Below the pieces are notes generated by a model that was not told where the DNA came from, did not search any database, and saw nothing but the letters and a program-made list of their open reading frames with translations. From Actinophytocola sp. (GTDB lineage: Bacteria; Actinomycetota; Actinomycetes; Mycobacteriales; Pseudonocardiaceae), in contig WHTY01000011.1 in the NCBI GenBank assembly GCA_009377475.1, positions 1-64,000 of the forward strand: a stretch of 64,000 nt of DNA. The letters run 5' to 3'. The translations under genes and the position numbers were made by a program. Below, one piece after another: positions 36,425 to 45,974 of this stretch (positions are counted from its first letter, which is position 1; each line of letters opens with the position of its first letter).

Positions 36425-38311
36425 ATGGCGAGTGGCCGTGCGAGCACGCTGCTCGCGCTCGGCTGCGTCACCGCCCTGCTCGCCACCGCCTGCACCGACG
36501 CGCCACCAGTGCCTGGGCCGCAGCCGACCAGCGTCGTCGAGACACCGGAGCCGGGGCCGGACCAGATCGTCGTCGGCGTCGACGCCATCGGGGGCGGCTA
36601 CAACCCGCACACCGTGGCCGACCTGTCGCCGGTGACGCGCGCGCTCGCGCGGATGCTGCTGCCGTCGGTGTTCGTGCCGGGCGACGACGGCCTGGAACTG
36701 GACGAGACCGTGATGCGCTCGGCATCGGTGATGTCGACCGACCCGTTCACGGTCAGCTACGTCATCCGGCCGGACGCGTCCTGGTCGGACGGCGCGCCGA
36801 TCGCGGCTGAGGACTTCATCTACCTCGCCGAGGCGATGCGGCGCCAGCCGGGCACCATCGCCCCCGCCGGGTATCGCCTCATCAGCGACGTCGCATCGCG
36901 GGACGGCGGCAAACGGGTCAAGGTGACGTTCAAGGACCGGTACCCCGGGTGGCGCGGCCTTTTCGACAACCTGGTGCCCGCCCACCTGCTCAAAGACGTC
37001 CCCGGCGGCTGGCAGGGCGCCCTCTCGACGAGCTTCCCCGCGTACGGGGGGCCGTTCGCCATCAGGTCGATCGACACCGCGCGCGGCGAGATCCTGCTGG
37101 AGCGCAACGAGCGCTACTGGGAGAAGCCCGCCGCCGTCGACCAGGTGGTGCTGCGGCGCTCGGACAAGCAGGGCATCATCGCCGCGCTGCGCGACGGCAA
37201 CAACCAGTTCGCGCTGACACGAGCCACCGGGCACGATCGCGGCGCGCTGCGGCAGCTCGGCAACGACGTCTCGCTCTACACCGTGCCGCGTCCCGCCGTG
37301 GCCGAAGTCGTGCTGCGCCCCACCAGCGACGTCCTCTCCGACGACACCACCCGCGCCGCGATCGCCGCGCTGATCGACCGGAAACGGCTCATCGCGGCTG
37401 GCGCGGAAGGCGGGCCGTCCGGCCGGTTGCGCGCCAACGCGCAACTCGGGGTGCCCTCCGCGAGCGGATACCAGCCCACGATTCCCGCCGCAGAGCGCGC
37501 GCCTCGCCCGAAGCGCGCGGAGATGTTGCTGCGCCAAGCGGGGTATCAGCGCTCGGCGGGGGTGTGGCGCGACGCGAGCGGCGATGAGCTACAGCTCGTG
37601 GTGGCCGCGCCCGGTGATCAGGAGCCGTATCCGGCGATGGCGCGCGAGCTGGTCCGCCAGCTCACCGGACGCGGTATCGAGGCGACGGTGGCGACGCCGA
37701 AGCCACGGGAGCTTTTCGGGGCGGACCCGGCCGACCCGGACGCGGAGGCGCTCGCGGGCGGCGTCGGCATCGACATCGTGCTGGCGCCCCGCGCGCTCGG
37801 CGCCGACCCCGCGTCGACGTTCGCCTCGCGATTCGCCTGCCGGAAACGTCCCGGTGACAGTTCGGACGACAGCGGCTCGGACAGCGCTGCGGACGCGAGC
37901 GGTGCTGGCGGCGCGGGCAGCCCCGGCCAGGGCAGCGACGGCACCGGCGGCAGTGACAACGGCACCGGCGGCAGTGACAACGGCGACGGCGACAACACCG
38001 GTAACACCGACGACAGCGACGACAACGGCGTTGACGACTCCACCAGCGGCGGCGTGGTCCAGCCGGGCAACATCACCGGCTTCTGCGACGAGCGACTTGA
38101 CCGCATCGGGCAGGACGTGCTGACCGGCGAGCGGAGGCTCGATGACGTCCGGTCGGAGGTGGAGTCGACGCTGTGGCGCGCCGACGTCACGATCCCGCTG
38201 TTCCAGCTCACCGACACCCTGGCGGTGGGGGGCGAGGTAACCGGCGTGACACCGGGCCACGGATTCGCCGGGCCATTCGGTGACGCGGTGAACTGGATCC
38301 GCACGGGGTAG
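36425..38311 (+). CDS. lpqW: LpqW-like family-5 substrate-binding lipoprotein
   Basis: 628 residues. Signal peptide with lipobox LLATAC (C23); mature family-5 (oligopeptide-type) solute-binding fold: YNPHTVADLSPVTRALARML, WSDGAPIAAEDFIYLAEAM and ERYWEKPAAVDQV. Mycobacterial LpqW (Rv1166) controls flux between PIMs/LM and LAM rather than transport, and the gene lies after typA as there. Residues about 478-545 are a low-complexity acidic/Gly/Ser linker (repeated GTGGSDN, 21-bp DNA repeats) inserted within the fold. The ATG at 36425 is used; a GTG at 36398 is possible. Confidence 0.88.
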   Translation: MASGRASTLLALGCVTALLATACTDAPPVPGPQPTSVVETPEPGPDQIVVGVDAIGGGYNPHTVADLSPVTRALARMLLPSVFVPGDDGLELDETVMRSASVMSTDPFTVSYVIRPDASWSDGAPIAAEDFIYLAEAMRRQPGTIAPAGYRLISDVASRDGGKRVKVTFKDRYPGWRGLFDNLVPAHLLKDVPGGWQGALSTSFPAYGGPFAIRSIDTARGEILLERNERYWEKPAAVDQVVLRRSDKQGIIAALRDGNNQFALTRATGHDRGALRQLGNDVSLYTVPRPAVAEVVLRPTSDVLSDDTTRAAIAALIDRKRLIAAGAEGGPSGRLRANAQLGVPSASGYQPTIPAAERAPRPKRAEMLLRQAGYQRSAGVWRDASGDELQLVVAAPGDQEPYPAMARELVRQLTGRGIEATVATPKPRELFGADPADPDAEALAGGVGIDIVLAPRALGADPASTFASRFACRKRPGDSSDDSGSDSAADASGAGGAGSPGQGSDGTGGSDNGTGGSDNGDGDNTGNTDDSDDNGVDDSTSGGVVQPGNITGFCDERLDRIGQDVLTGERRLDDVRSEVESTLWRADVTIPLFQLTDTLAVGGEVTGVTPGHGFAGPFGDAVNWIRTG

Positions 38312-38709
38312 TAGGCGACAACGTCGCCGTCGGGGCAACTATCAGTTAGCGCCGTTATTACCCAGCGTTTCAAAATGACGCTTTTGCGCGGTTCCCTGAT
38401 TTCCCGCGGTTCGCTTCCCCGGCTCGGGCGACCCCCAATGTAAGTGAACCATTCGGCGGAGTCGCAACCTTTTCCTGATCGGGTCGTGACCTGCTACGGG
38501 AGCGCCAGAGGTAACCAAACTCGCCACTGGCGTAAATGGGCACGTCACCCTTTGGTCACGATCGGACCCCAACCGGTGACTCCGTATGATTTCCTTTCTA
38601 CGGTGCTGCGTCAGCGCGCCATGTTCTTACCGGCATGGCATAAGCTCCGATGACCAATACCGGAGTCACTCGGGCGCATGTCCCAAGTGCTTTAGGAGGG
38701 CACAGTCGA
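38312..38709 (+). promoter_or_regulatory. Long upstream region of the oligopeptide ABC operon
   Basis: 398 bases without a gene and visibly richer in A+T than the surroundings (for example TATCAGTTAGCGCCGTTATT near the left end). Candidate -10 TATGAT at about 38585. A strong ribosome site AGGAGG (38693-38698) lies 11 bases before the dppA ATG. No recognised regulator box could be assigned. Confidence 0.45.
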
Positions 38710-40386
38710 ATGAGGAGATCTCGTAAAATCTCCGCTGTCGCGTTGCTGGCAGGGTCCGCCCTTGTCCTCAGCGCCTGCGGTGGCGGTGGCGAAGCCGGCG
38801 ACGACGGCGACAGTCAGGGTGGCGTACAGGGCGGCACGGTCGTCTACGGCGCTTGCCAGCCGCAGAACCCGCTCGTCCCCGGTGACACCAACGAGACGTG
38901 TGGTGGCCGTGTCATCGACGCGCTGTTCGTGGCGCCGATGATGTACGACCCGGAGACCGCTGAGCCGGTTCCCGGCGTCGCCGAGTCCATCGAGACCGAG
39001 GACAACCAGACGTTCACGGTGAACCTGAAGGAAGGCTGGAAGTTCCACGACGGCGAAGAGGTGACCGCCGACAACTTCGTCAAGGCCTGGAACTACACGG
39101 CATACGGACCGAACGGTCTCCAGCAGGCGTACTGGTTCGAGCAGTTCGAGGGCTTCGAGGACCTGCAGTGCCCTGACGAGAAGTGCAAGCAGGAGCCGAA
39201 GGCCAAGGAGATGTCGGGCCTGGAGGTGGTCGACGACCACACCTTCACGATCACGACGACCCAGCCGTTCTCGGTGCTGCCGAACAAGCTCGGCTACTCC
39301 GCGTTCGCTCCGCTGCCCGACTCGTTCTTCGAGGACCCCAAGGCCTTCGGTCGCAAGCCGGTCGGCAACGGCGCCTTCAAGTTCGTCGAGTGGAACGACA
39401 ACCAGAACATCAAGGTTGAGAAGTTCGCGGACTACCCTGGCACGGACAGCCACCCGAAGCCGTCCATCGACGCCATCGACTTCAAGATGTACGGCGACCT
39501 CGACGCCGAGTACCAGGACCTGCTCGCGGGCAACGTCGACTACAGCTACCAGATCCCGACGTCGGCGCTCGCCGGCGAGCAGTGGAAGGCTGACCTTGGT
39601 GAGCGTGCCGTGTCGCAGCCGCAGGGTGCGAACCAGACGGTGACGTGGGCGGCGTATCACGAGGACTACTCCGGTCCTGGCGCCGTTGAGTTCCGTAAGG
39701 CCGTCTCGCGGGCGATCGACCGCCAGGCGATCGCGGACACGATCTTCCACGGTGCTCGTGCGCCTTCCGACGGTTGGGTCTCGCCGGTCGTCGAGGGCTA
39801 CAAGGAGGGCGGCCAGTGCGGCGACCTCTGCCAGTTCGACAAGGACGCCGCCAACGACCTGCTCGCCGAGTCCGAGGAGAAGGGCTACACCCCGCCGAAG
39901 GAGATCCCCTTCTACTACAACGCGGACGGCGACCACAAGGCGTGGTCCGAGGCGATGGCCAACAGCATCAACCAGACGCTTGAGGGTGACTTCGAGGTGG
40001 TCGCGAAGCCGTACCCGACGTTCGCGGAGATGCGGTCGGACATCACCGAGAAAAAGATGGACGGCTTCTTCCGCACCGGCTGGCTGATGGACTACCCGCA
40101 CATCGAGAACTTCATGAACCCGCTGTACAAGACCAACGCGTCGGCCAACGACGCCTTCTACAGCAACAAGGAGCTCGATGAGAAGCTGGAGGCAGCCGAC
40201 GCGGCGAGCAGCTCGGAGGAGGCCATCCAGCTGTACCAGGAGGCAGAGGCCACGCTGGCCGAGGACATGACCTCGATCCCGGTTGTGGACTACACGACCA
40301 ACGCCGGGTACTCCGAGAAGCTGACCAACGTCACGGTCACGCCGTTCGGGTGGCTGGACATCTACAACGTGCAGGTCACGGGCTAA
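38710..40386 (+). CDS. dppA: Oligopeptide/dipeptide ABC transporter substrate-binding lipoprotein
   Basis: 558 residues. Signal peptide MRRSRKISAVALLAGSALVL and lipobox LSAC (C23), then a Gly/Asp-rich tether. The mature domain is an SBP_bac_5 fold with VIDALFVAPMMYDPETAEP, WKFHDGEEVTADNFVKAWNY and VGNGAFKFVEW. Four later cysteines (C.PDEKC and GGQCGDLCQ) may form two disulfides. It captures peptides for the DppBCDF transporter that follows. Codon use is unusually even and the ribosome site very strong, indicating high expression. A long hairpin separates it from dppB. Confidence 0.95.
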   Translation: MRRSRKISAVALLAGSALVLSACGGGGEAGDDGDSQGGVQGGTVVYGACQPQNPLVPGDTNETCGGRVIDALFVAPMMYDPETAEPVPGVAESIETEDNQTFTVNLKEGWKFHDGEEVTADNFVKAWNYTAYGPNGLQQAYWFEQFEGFEDLQCPDEKCKQEPKAKEMSGLEVVDDHTFTITTTQPFSVLPNKLGYSAFAPLPDSFFEDPKAFGRKPVGNGAFKFVEWNDNQNIKVEKFADYPGTDSHPKPSIDAIDFKMYGDLDAEYQDLLAGNVDYSYQIPTSALAGEQWKADLGERAVSQPQGANQTVTWAAYHEDYSGPGAVEFRKAVSRAIDRQAIADTIFHGARAPSDGWVSPVVEGYKEGGQCGDLCQFDKDAANDLLAESEEKGYTPPKEIPFYYNADGDHKAWSEAMANSINQTLEGDFEVVAKPYPTFAEMRSDITEKKMDGFFRTGWLMDYPHIENFMNPLYKTNASANDAFYSNKELDEKLEAADAASSSEEAIQLYQEAEATLAEDMTSIPVVDYTTNAGYSEKLTNVTVTPFGWLDIYNVQVTG

Positions 40387-40410
40387 CCGCCGACCCTAGC
40401 GAGTGGCACT

Positions 40411-40455
40411 GGAGCACCGGGGCTGGTTTCCGACCGGAATCAGCCTCGGTGCTCC
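40411..40455 (+). terminator. Intercistronic hairpin between dppA and dppB
   Basis: 18-bp stem (40411-40428 with 40438-40455, left arm GGAGCACCGGGGCTGGTT) with two G.U pairs and a nine-base loop. It lies after the binding-protein stop and ends 20 bases before the dppB ribosome site. Likely a partial terminator or mRNA stabiliser. Confidence 0.75.
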
Positions 40456-40480
40456 TGCACGGCAACGACAAGGAGCGTAG

Positions 40481-41407
40481 ATGGGCCGCTATACCCTCAG
40501 GCGCCTGCTGCAGCTGATCCCGGTGCTGATCGGCACCACGTTCATCATTCACTTCCTGGTGTGGCAGCTGCCGGCTGACCCGTTCGACGGACGCTGCGGC
40601 CAGCGGCCGTGTTCCGAGGCGTTCATCGCCAGGATGAACGAGCAGTTCCACCTGGACGAGCCGTTCTACGTCCAGTACTTCATCTTCTTGGGCAAGATGT
40701 TGACCGGCGACTTCGGGGTCAGCTTCAACCAGGTCCCCGTCATCAACCTGATCGAGGACGCGTACCCGAACACCCTCAAGCTGGCGCTCGTCGCGCTGAC
40801 GATCGAGGCCGTGATCGGTGTCGGCGCCGGCGTCATGACCGGCCTCAAGCGCGGTGGTTTTCTCGACAACCTCGTGCTGGTGAGCAGCCTGTTCCTGATG
40901 GCGCTGCCGATCGTCGTCGTCGCGTTCTTCATGAAGTACCTCTTCTGGGCCCAGCTCGGCTGGATCGAGCCGAACGTGTCCACAGAGGTCAGATGGTCGG
41001 AGCTGATCGTGCCGGGCTTCGTGCTCGCGACGACGTCCATGGCCTTCATCGCGCGGCTGATGCGCGCCAACATCGCCGAGAACAGCAGCGCGGACTTCGT
41101 CAAGACGGCCAAAGCCAAGGGCCTCGGAAGCGGCAGGGTGGTCGGCGTGCACCTGTTGCGCAACTCGCTGATCCCCGTCGTCACGTTCATCGGTCTCGAC
41201 CTGGGCAACCTGATGGCAGGCGCCATCGTCACCGAGGGCATCTTCAACATCAACGGCGTCGGGTTGACCATCTTCCGGGCGCTGAGCTTGCAGGACGCGA
41301 CCATCGTCGTCCCGCTCGCGACCATGCTCGTGCTGGTCTACCTGTTCATGAACCTGCTGGTGGACCTGCTGTACGGGCTGCTCGACCCAAGGATTCGTTA
41401 TGAGTGA
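40481..41407 (+). CDS. dppB: Oligopeptide ABC transporter permease (DppB type)
   Basis: 308 residues, six transmembrane helices. N-terminus YTLRRLLQLIPVLIGTTFIIHFLVWQL is diagnostic for DppB/OppB. The EAA loop (KTAKAKGLGSGRVVGVHLLRNSLIPV) binds the ATPase. AAGGAGCGTAG precedes the ATG. The last eight bases overlap dppC. It forms the translocation pore with DppC. Confidence 0.96.
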   Translation: MGRYTLRRLLQLIPVLIGTTFIIHFLVWQLPADPFDGRCGQRPCSEAFIARMNEQFHLDEPFYVQYFIFLGKMLTGDFGVSFNQVPVINLIEDAYPNTLKLALVALTIEAVIGVGAGVMTGLKRGGFLDNLVLVSSLFLMALPIVVVAFFMKYLFWAQLGWIEPNVSTEVRWSELIVPGFVLATTSMAFIARLMRANIAENSSADFVKTAKAKGLGSGRVVGVHLLRNSLIPVVTFIGLDLGNLMAGAIVTEGIFNINGVGLTIFRALSLQDATIVVPLATMLVLVYLFMNLLVDLLYGLLDPRIRYE

Positions 41408-42344
41408 CCCACAGATCGCGGCCATGAGCCGCCATGAAGACGAGGACCGCTCGGCACACCCCGAGATGACAGGACAGGTACGAAGCCTGTGGTCCGACGC
41501 GTGGCACGACCTGCTGCGCAAACCCAGCTTCCTGATCCCGCTCGTCATCGTCGGCCTGTTCGTGCTGATCGCGATCTTCCCCGGGCTGTTCACCAACGCC
41601 GACCCGGAGTACGCGGAGCTGTCCAAGAGCATGCAGGGCCCGAGCGCCGAGGCGTGGTTCGGCTACGACCTCCAGGGCCGCGACGTCTTCGCGCGCACCA
41701 TCTACGGCGCTCGGCCGTCGATCATCGTCGGCACCCTCGCGGTCCTGCTCGCCACGCTGTTCGGCGGGCTGATCGGCATCATCGCTGGCTACGCAGGTGG
41801 CTGGATCGACTCGCTGCTGTCGCGCTTCACCGAGATCTTCCTCGGCCTGCCCTACGTCCTCGGCGCGATCATCATCCTGAGCGCGCTGGCCAACACCCGG
41901 TCCGGCATCGGGTCCTTCGGGATCATGATGATCGTGACGTTGGTGATGGCACTGCTCGGCTGGCCGTTGGTCACCAGGATCGCCCGATCGGCGATGCTCG
42001 CGGTCAAGCACAGCGACTACGTGCAGGCCGCGCGGGGACTCGGCGCTTCGCCGGTGCGGATCGTGTTCAAGCATCTGCTGCCGAACGCGCTCGCGCCCAT
42101 CATCGTGATCGCGACGATCAGCGTCGGCACGTTCATCAGCGCAGAGGCCGTGCTGTCGTTCCTCGGTATCGGCCTGCGCCCGCCGGTGATCTCGTGGGGT
42201 GTCGCGATCGCCGACCACCAGAACCTGATGCGGCAGGCGGCGCACCCGGTGCTGTTCCCCGCGGCGGCGCTCACCGTTGTCGTGATCGCGTTCGTGATGA
42301 TCGGCGACGCCGTGCGCGAAGCCCTCGACCCGAAGCTGCGTTAG
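41400..42344 (+). CDS. dppC: Oligopeptide ABC transporter permease (DppC type)
   Basis: 314 residues. OppC N-terminal segment (WSDAWHDLLRKPSFLIPLVIVGLFVLIAIFP as the first helix region), then WFGYDLQGRDVFARTIYGARPS, the hallmark of this subfamily, and the EAA loop QAARGLGASPVRIVFKHLLPN. Six transmembrane helices. The start lies inside the dppB 3' end (eight-base overlap). Confidence 0.96.
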   Translation: MSDPQIAAMSRHEDEDRSAHPEMTGQVRSLWSDAWHDLLRKPSFLIPLVIVGLFVLIAIFPGLFTNADPEYAELSKSMQGPSAEAWFGYDLQGRDVFARTIYGARPSIIVGTLAVLLATLFGGLIGIIAGYAGGWIDSLLSRFTEIFLGLPYVLGAIIILSALANTRSGIGSFGIMMIVTLVMALLGWPLVTRIARSAMLAVKHSDYVQAARGLGASPVRIVFKHLLPNALAPIIVIATISVGTFISAEAVLSFLGIGLRPPVISWGVAIADHQNLMRQAAHPVLFPAAALTVVVIAFVMIGDAVREALDPKLR

Positions 42345-42356
42345 GAGGGCTGACCC

Positions 42357-43374
42357 ATGGCTGAAGTAGCACACCAGGCCGACGTCACCGAGGTCGGCTA
42401 CCAGGCAGGACCGTTACTCGAGGTGGACAACCTCCACGTCGAGTTCCCGACGCGGGACGGCATCGCCAGGGCCGTCAACGGCGTGTCGTACTCGCTTGAA
42501 CAGGGCAAGACGCTCGCCGTTCTCGGCGAGTCGGGCTCGGGCAAGAGCGTCACCGCCCAGGTGATCATGGGCATCCTTGACGAGCCGGGCCACGTCAGCG
42601 CTGGCGAGGTGCGGTTCCAGGGCAGGAACCTGCTCACGATGTCGGAGAAGGAACGGCGTCCGCTGCGCGGCAACAAGATCGCCATGATCTTCCAGGACGC
42701 GCTGTCCTCGCTGAACCCGGTGTTCACGGTGGGCTGGCAGATCGCGGAGATGTTCCGGGTGCACCAGGGCCTGACCCGGCGGGAGGCGAAGCAGAAGGCC
42801 ATCGAGATGATGGACCGGGTGCGGCTCCCGGCGGCCAAGAACCGCTACAACGACTACCCGCACCAGTTCTCCGGCGGGATGCGGCAGCGCATCATGATCG
42901 CGATGGCGATCGCGCTCGGGCCGGACGTCCTCATCGCGGACGAGCCGACCACCGCACTCGACGTCACGGTGCAGGCGCAGATCATGGGACTGCTCCACGA
43001 CCTGCAACGCGAGAGCAACATGGGTTTGATCCTGATCACCCACGACCTCGGCGTCGTCGCGGACGTCGCCGACGACATCGCGGTGATGTACGCCGGGCGC
43101 ATCGTCGAGCACGCCCCCGTACACGACATCTACCGCGCCCCGGCGCACCCCTACACCAAGGGGCTGATCGAGTCGATCCCTCGGGTCGACCTCAAGGGGC
43201 AGGAACTGCACGCGATCAAGGGGCTGCCCCCGAACCTGCTGCGGATGCCGTCCGGCTGCGCGTTCCACCCGCGCTGCCCGTATCGCACCGACCAATGCAT
43301 GACGGACACCCCGCCGCTGTACGACGTGGGCGGTACGCGCCACAGCGCATGCCACCACTGGACGGAGGTCATCG

Positions 43375-43388
<14 letters not shown>
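42357..43388 (+). CDS. dppD: Oligopeptide ABC transporter ATP-binding protein (DppD type)
   Basis: 343 residues. Walker A GESGSGKSVT, Q-loop IFQDALSSLNPV, signature FSGGMRQRIMIA, Walker B LIADEPTTALD and H-loop THDLG. The C-terminal oligopeptide-transport extension contains a four-cysteine Fe-S-like motif, partly visible as CAFHPRCPYRTDQC with a later CHH. It pairs with DppF as an ATPase heterodimer. AGGAGGGCTGACCC precedes the ATG. Confidence 0.96.
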
Positions 43389-44388
<1,000 letters not shown>

Positions 44389-44427
44389 GGCGACGGGCGC
44401 TGGTCGCCCGAGCCCGTCGCACCAGCA

Positions 44428-44512
44428 GTTGATCTTCCTTGCTCCTTGAGTGACGAAATTCTGTCCGCTTTGCCGGGCCTTGGTCGTCACCCAGGGAGCA
44501 AGGAAGATCAAC
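44428..44512. repeat. 27-bp inverted repeat with 31-base loop
   Basis: Arms 44428-44454 and 44486-44512 (GTTGATCTTCCTTGCTCC at the outer end) pair with only two mismatches. It is A/T-richer than the flanks, with a loop containing GAAATTCTGTCCGC. It lies between the dpp operon and mshB. It may end the dpp transcript, or be a small mobile palindrome. Confidence 0.8.
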
Positions 44513-44603
44513 ACGGGCGAGTGCTCCGCCCGCGCCGACGTCTGAGCACTCCGAAGGTCCCGACGCCCGGAGAGCAGTCGGCGGTCGCGCCCTTGCCGTG
44601 GGC

Positions 44604-44654
44604 TACCGTGATCGAGTGGCGGACGACGGCGACACCAGGTGGGTGAATGGCTGA
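44604..44654 (+). promoter_or_regulatory. Candidate leaderless 12-codon upstream ORF of mshB
   Basis: TACCGT (44604-44609) is followed after six bases by GTG (44616). The frame MADDGDTRWVNG ends at TGA (44652-44654), overlapping the mshB start ATG (44647) by eight bases. mshB itself has a moderate AGGTGGG site within the small ORF. This could couple mshB translation to the small ORF. Confidence 0.4.
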
Positions 44655-45492
44655 GGAGAACGCTCGGAGATCGCTGCTGTTGGTACACGCACACCCGGAC
44701 GACGAGACCCTGACCACTGGCGGCACCATTGCCCGTTACGCGGCGGCTGGCTACGACGTCACGGTCGTCACCTGCACGCTCGGCGAGGAAGGCGAAATCA
44801 TCCCACCCGCGCTGGCGCAACTCGGCGCGGCCGACGCCGATCAGCTAGGCGGCTACCGGCACGGCGAGCTGATGGCGGCCTGTGCGGCGCTCGGCGTCCG
44901 GCATCATCGCTACCTCGGCGGCATCGGCCGGTGGCGCGACTCCGGCATGGCGGGCACGCCGTCCGCCGAGCATCCACGTGCGTTCGTTCGCGGCAGCGTG
45001 AACGAGCAGGCGGCGCAGTTGCGCGCGGTCCTCGACGAACTACGGCCCCAGGTCGTCGTCAGCTATGACTCGTACGGCGGCTACGGACACCCCGACCACA
45101 TCAGGGCGCACGAAATCACCATGGCCGCCGCGCCCGATGCCGATTCCGTCGAGCGGGTGTTTCACACGATCGTGCCGTTCACCCCAGTGCACGACGAACT
45201 GGCGCGGCTGCGCGCCACGGACGACGTCCCGTTCCGGGTGCCGGACGATGACGAGCTGCCGACCGTGCCGGACGAGCGCGTCACCACCGAAATCGACATC
45301 GCCGAGCACGGCGACGACAAACTCCGCGCGCTCGACGCCCACGCCACGCAGGTCACGGTCGCCAGGGGTACGCGGCCGTGTTTCGCCCTGTCGAACGGCG
45401 CCGCGCTGCCGCACCTGTACACCGAGTACTTCGAGCTGGTGCACGGCCCGCGCGCTGGTTGCGAGCGAGACCTGTTCGGCGGGCAGTCGTGA
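44647..45492 (+). CDS. mshB: N-acetyl-1-D-myo-inositol-2-amino-2-deoxy-alpha-D-glucopyranoside deacetylase
   Basis: 281 residues. MshB releases GlcN-Ins in mycothiol synthesis. The Zn site HAHPDDE (H16, D18, D19) and YGHPDHIRAHE (H near 150) match the LmbE/PIG-L metal ligands, with the catalytic Asp being the first or second of the DD pair. GEEGEIIPPALAQLGAADADQLGGYRHGEL is diagnostic for MshB as opposed to Mca. The product defends against oxidants and electrophiles. Rv1170 has the same place downstream of lpqW. It is coupled by GTGA overlap to the next membrane protein. Confidence 0.94.
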   Translation: MAEENARRSLLLVHAHPDDETLTTGGTIARYAAAGYDVTVVTCTLGEEGEIIPPALAQLGAADADQLGGYRHGELMAACAALGVRHHRYLGGIGRWRDSGMAGTPSAEHPRAFVRGSVNEQAAQLRAVLDELRPQVVVSYDSYGGYGHPDHIRAHEITMAAAPDADSVERVFHTIVPFTPVHDELARLRATDDVPFRVPDDDELPTVPDERVTTEIDIAEHGDDKLRALDAHATQVTVARGTRPCFALSNGAALPHLYTEYFELVHGPRAGCERDLFGGQS

Positions 45493-45926
45493 CGACTGCC
45501 CGTGCCGGATCGGCCCTCGACGGCCTCGCGCTGACCCTGCTGCTGATCAACTCCGTCGCGCTCGCCATGCTGGAGCTGTTCTTCCTGCCGCTGCGGTTCG
45601 ACGGCGTCATCCTGCCGGACTACGGCGGTGCACCCGCTCCGGTGAGCGTGCTCGTCGCACTTGTCACCACACCGTGGTTGGTCTCGCAGACGGCGCGGCT
45701 CGCGGTGCAGATGGGCGGCCCCGCCGGGTTCGCCGCTCTGCCATTGACGTTGTGGTTCGTTACCGTAATCGGCATCGGGCTGTTCGGGCCGGGCGGTGAC
45801 CTCGTCATGCCGCAGGACTGGCGGGCGATCGCGCTGCTCGGCGCGGGCGCGTTGCCGTCGGCGGTGGTGCTGGGTCGCGAGCTCGCCCAAGCCCGTGTCG
45901 CGCGGTCGGGCAGACCGACCCGCTGA
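45489..45926 (+). CDS. Conserved membrane protein (Rv1171 position)
   Basis: 145 residues with four predicted helices (about 10-30, 50-68, 78-100, 110-130). The loop VILPDYGGAPAPVS is a recognisable feature of the small integral-membrane protein that follows mshB in many actinobacteria (Rv1171). The function is unknown. It overlaps mshB by four bases (GTGA), so it is made from the same transcript and may act with mycothiol or with envelope processes. Confidence 0.75.
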   Translation: MTTARAGSALDGLALTLLLINSVALAMLELFFLPLRFDGVILPDYGGAPAPVSVLVALVTTPWLVSQTARLAVQMGGPAGFAALPLTLWFVTVIGIGLFGPGGDLVMPQDWRAIALLGAGALPSAVVLGRELAQARVARSGRPTR

Positions 45927-45974
45927 GCAGCGCGCGGTCGGCCACGGCGACCGCCTGAGTCGCAAGGAGGAGCG

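Noticed and set aside
38650..38709. Upstream extension MTNTGVTRAHVPSALGG before dppA
   Set aside because: AGGAGG lies just before the ATG at 38710 and the signal peptide begins there.
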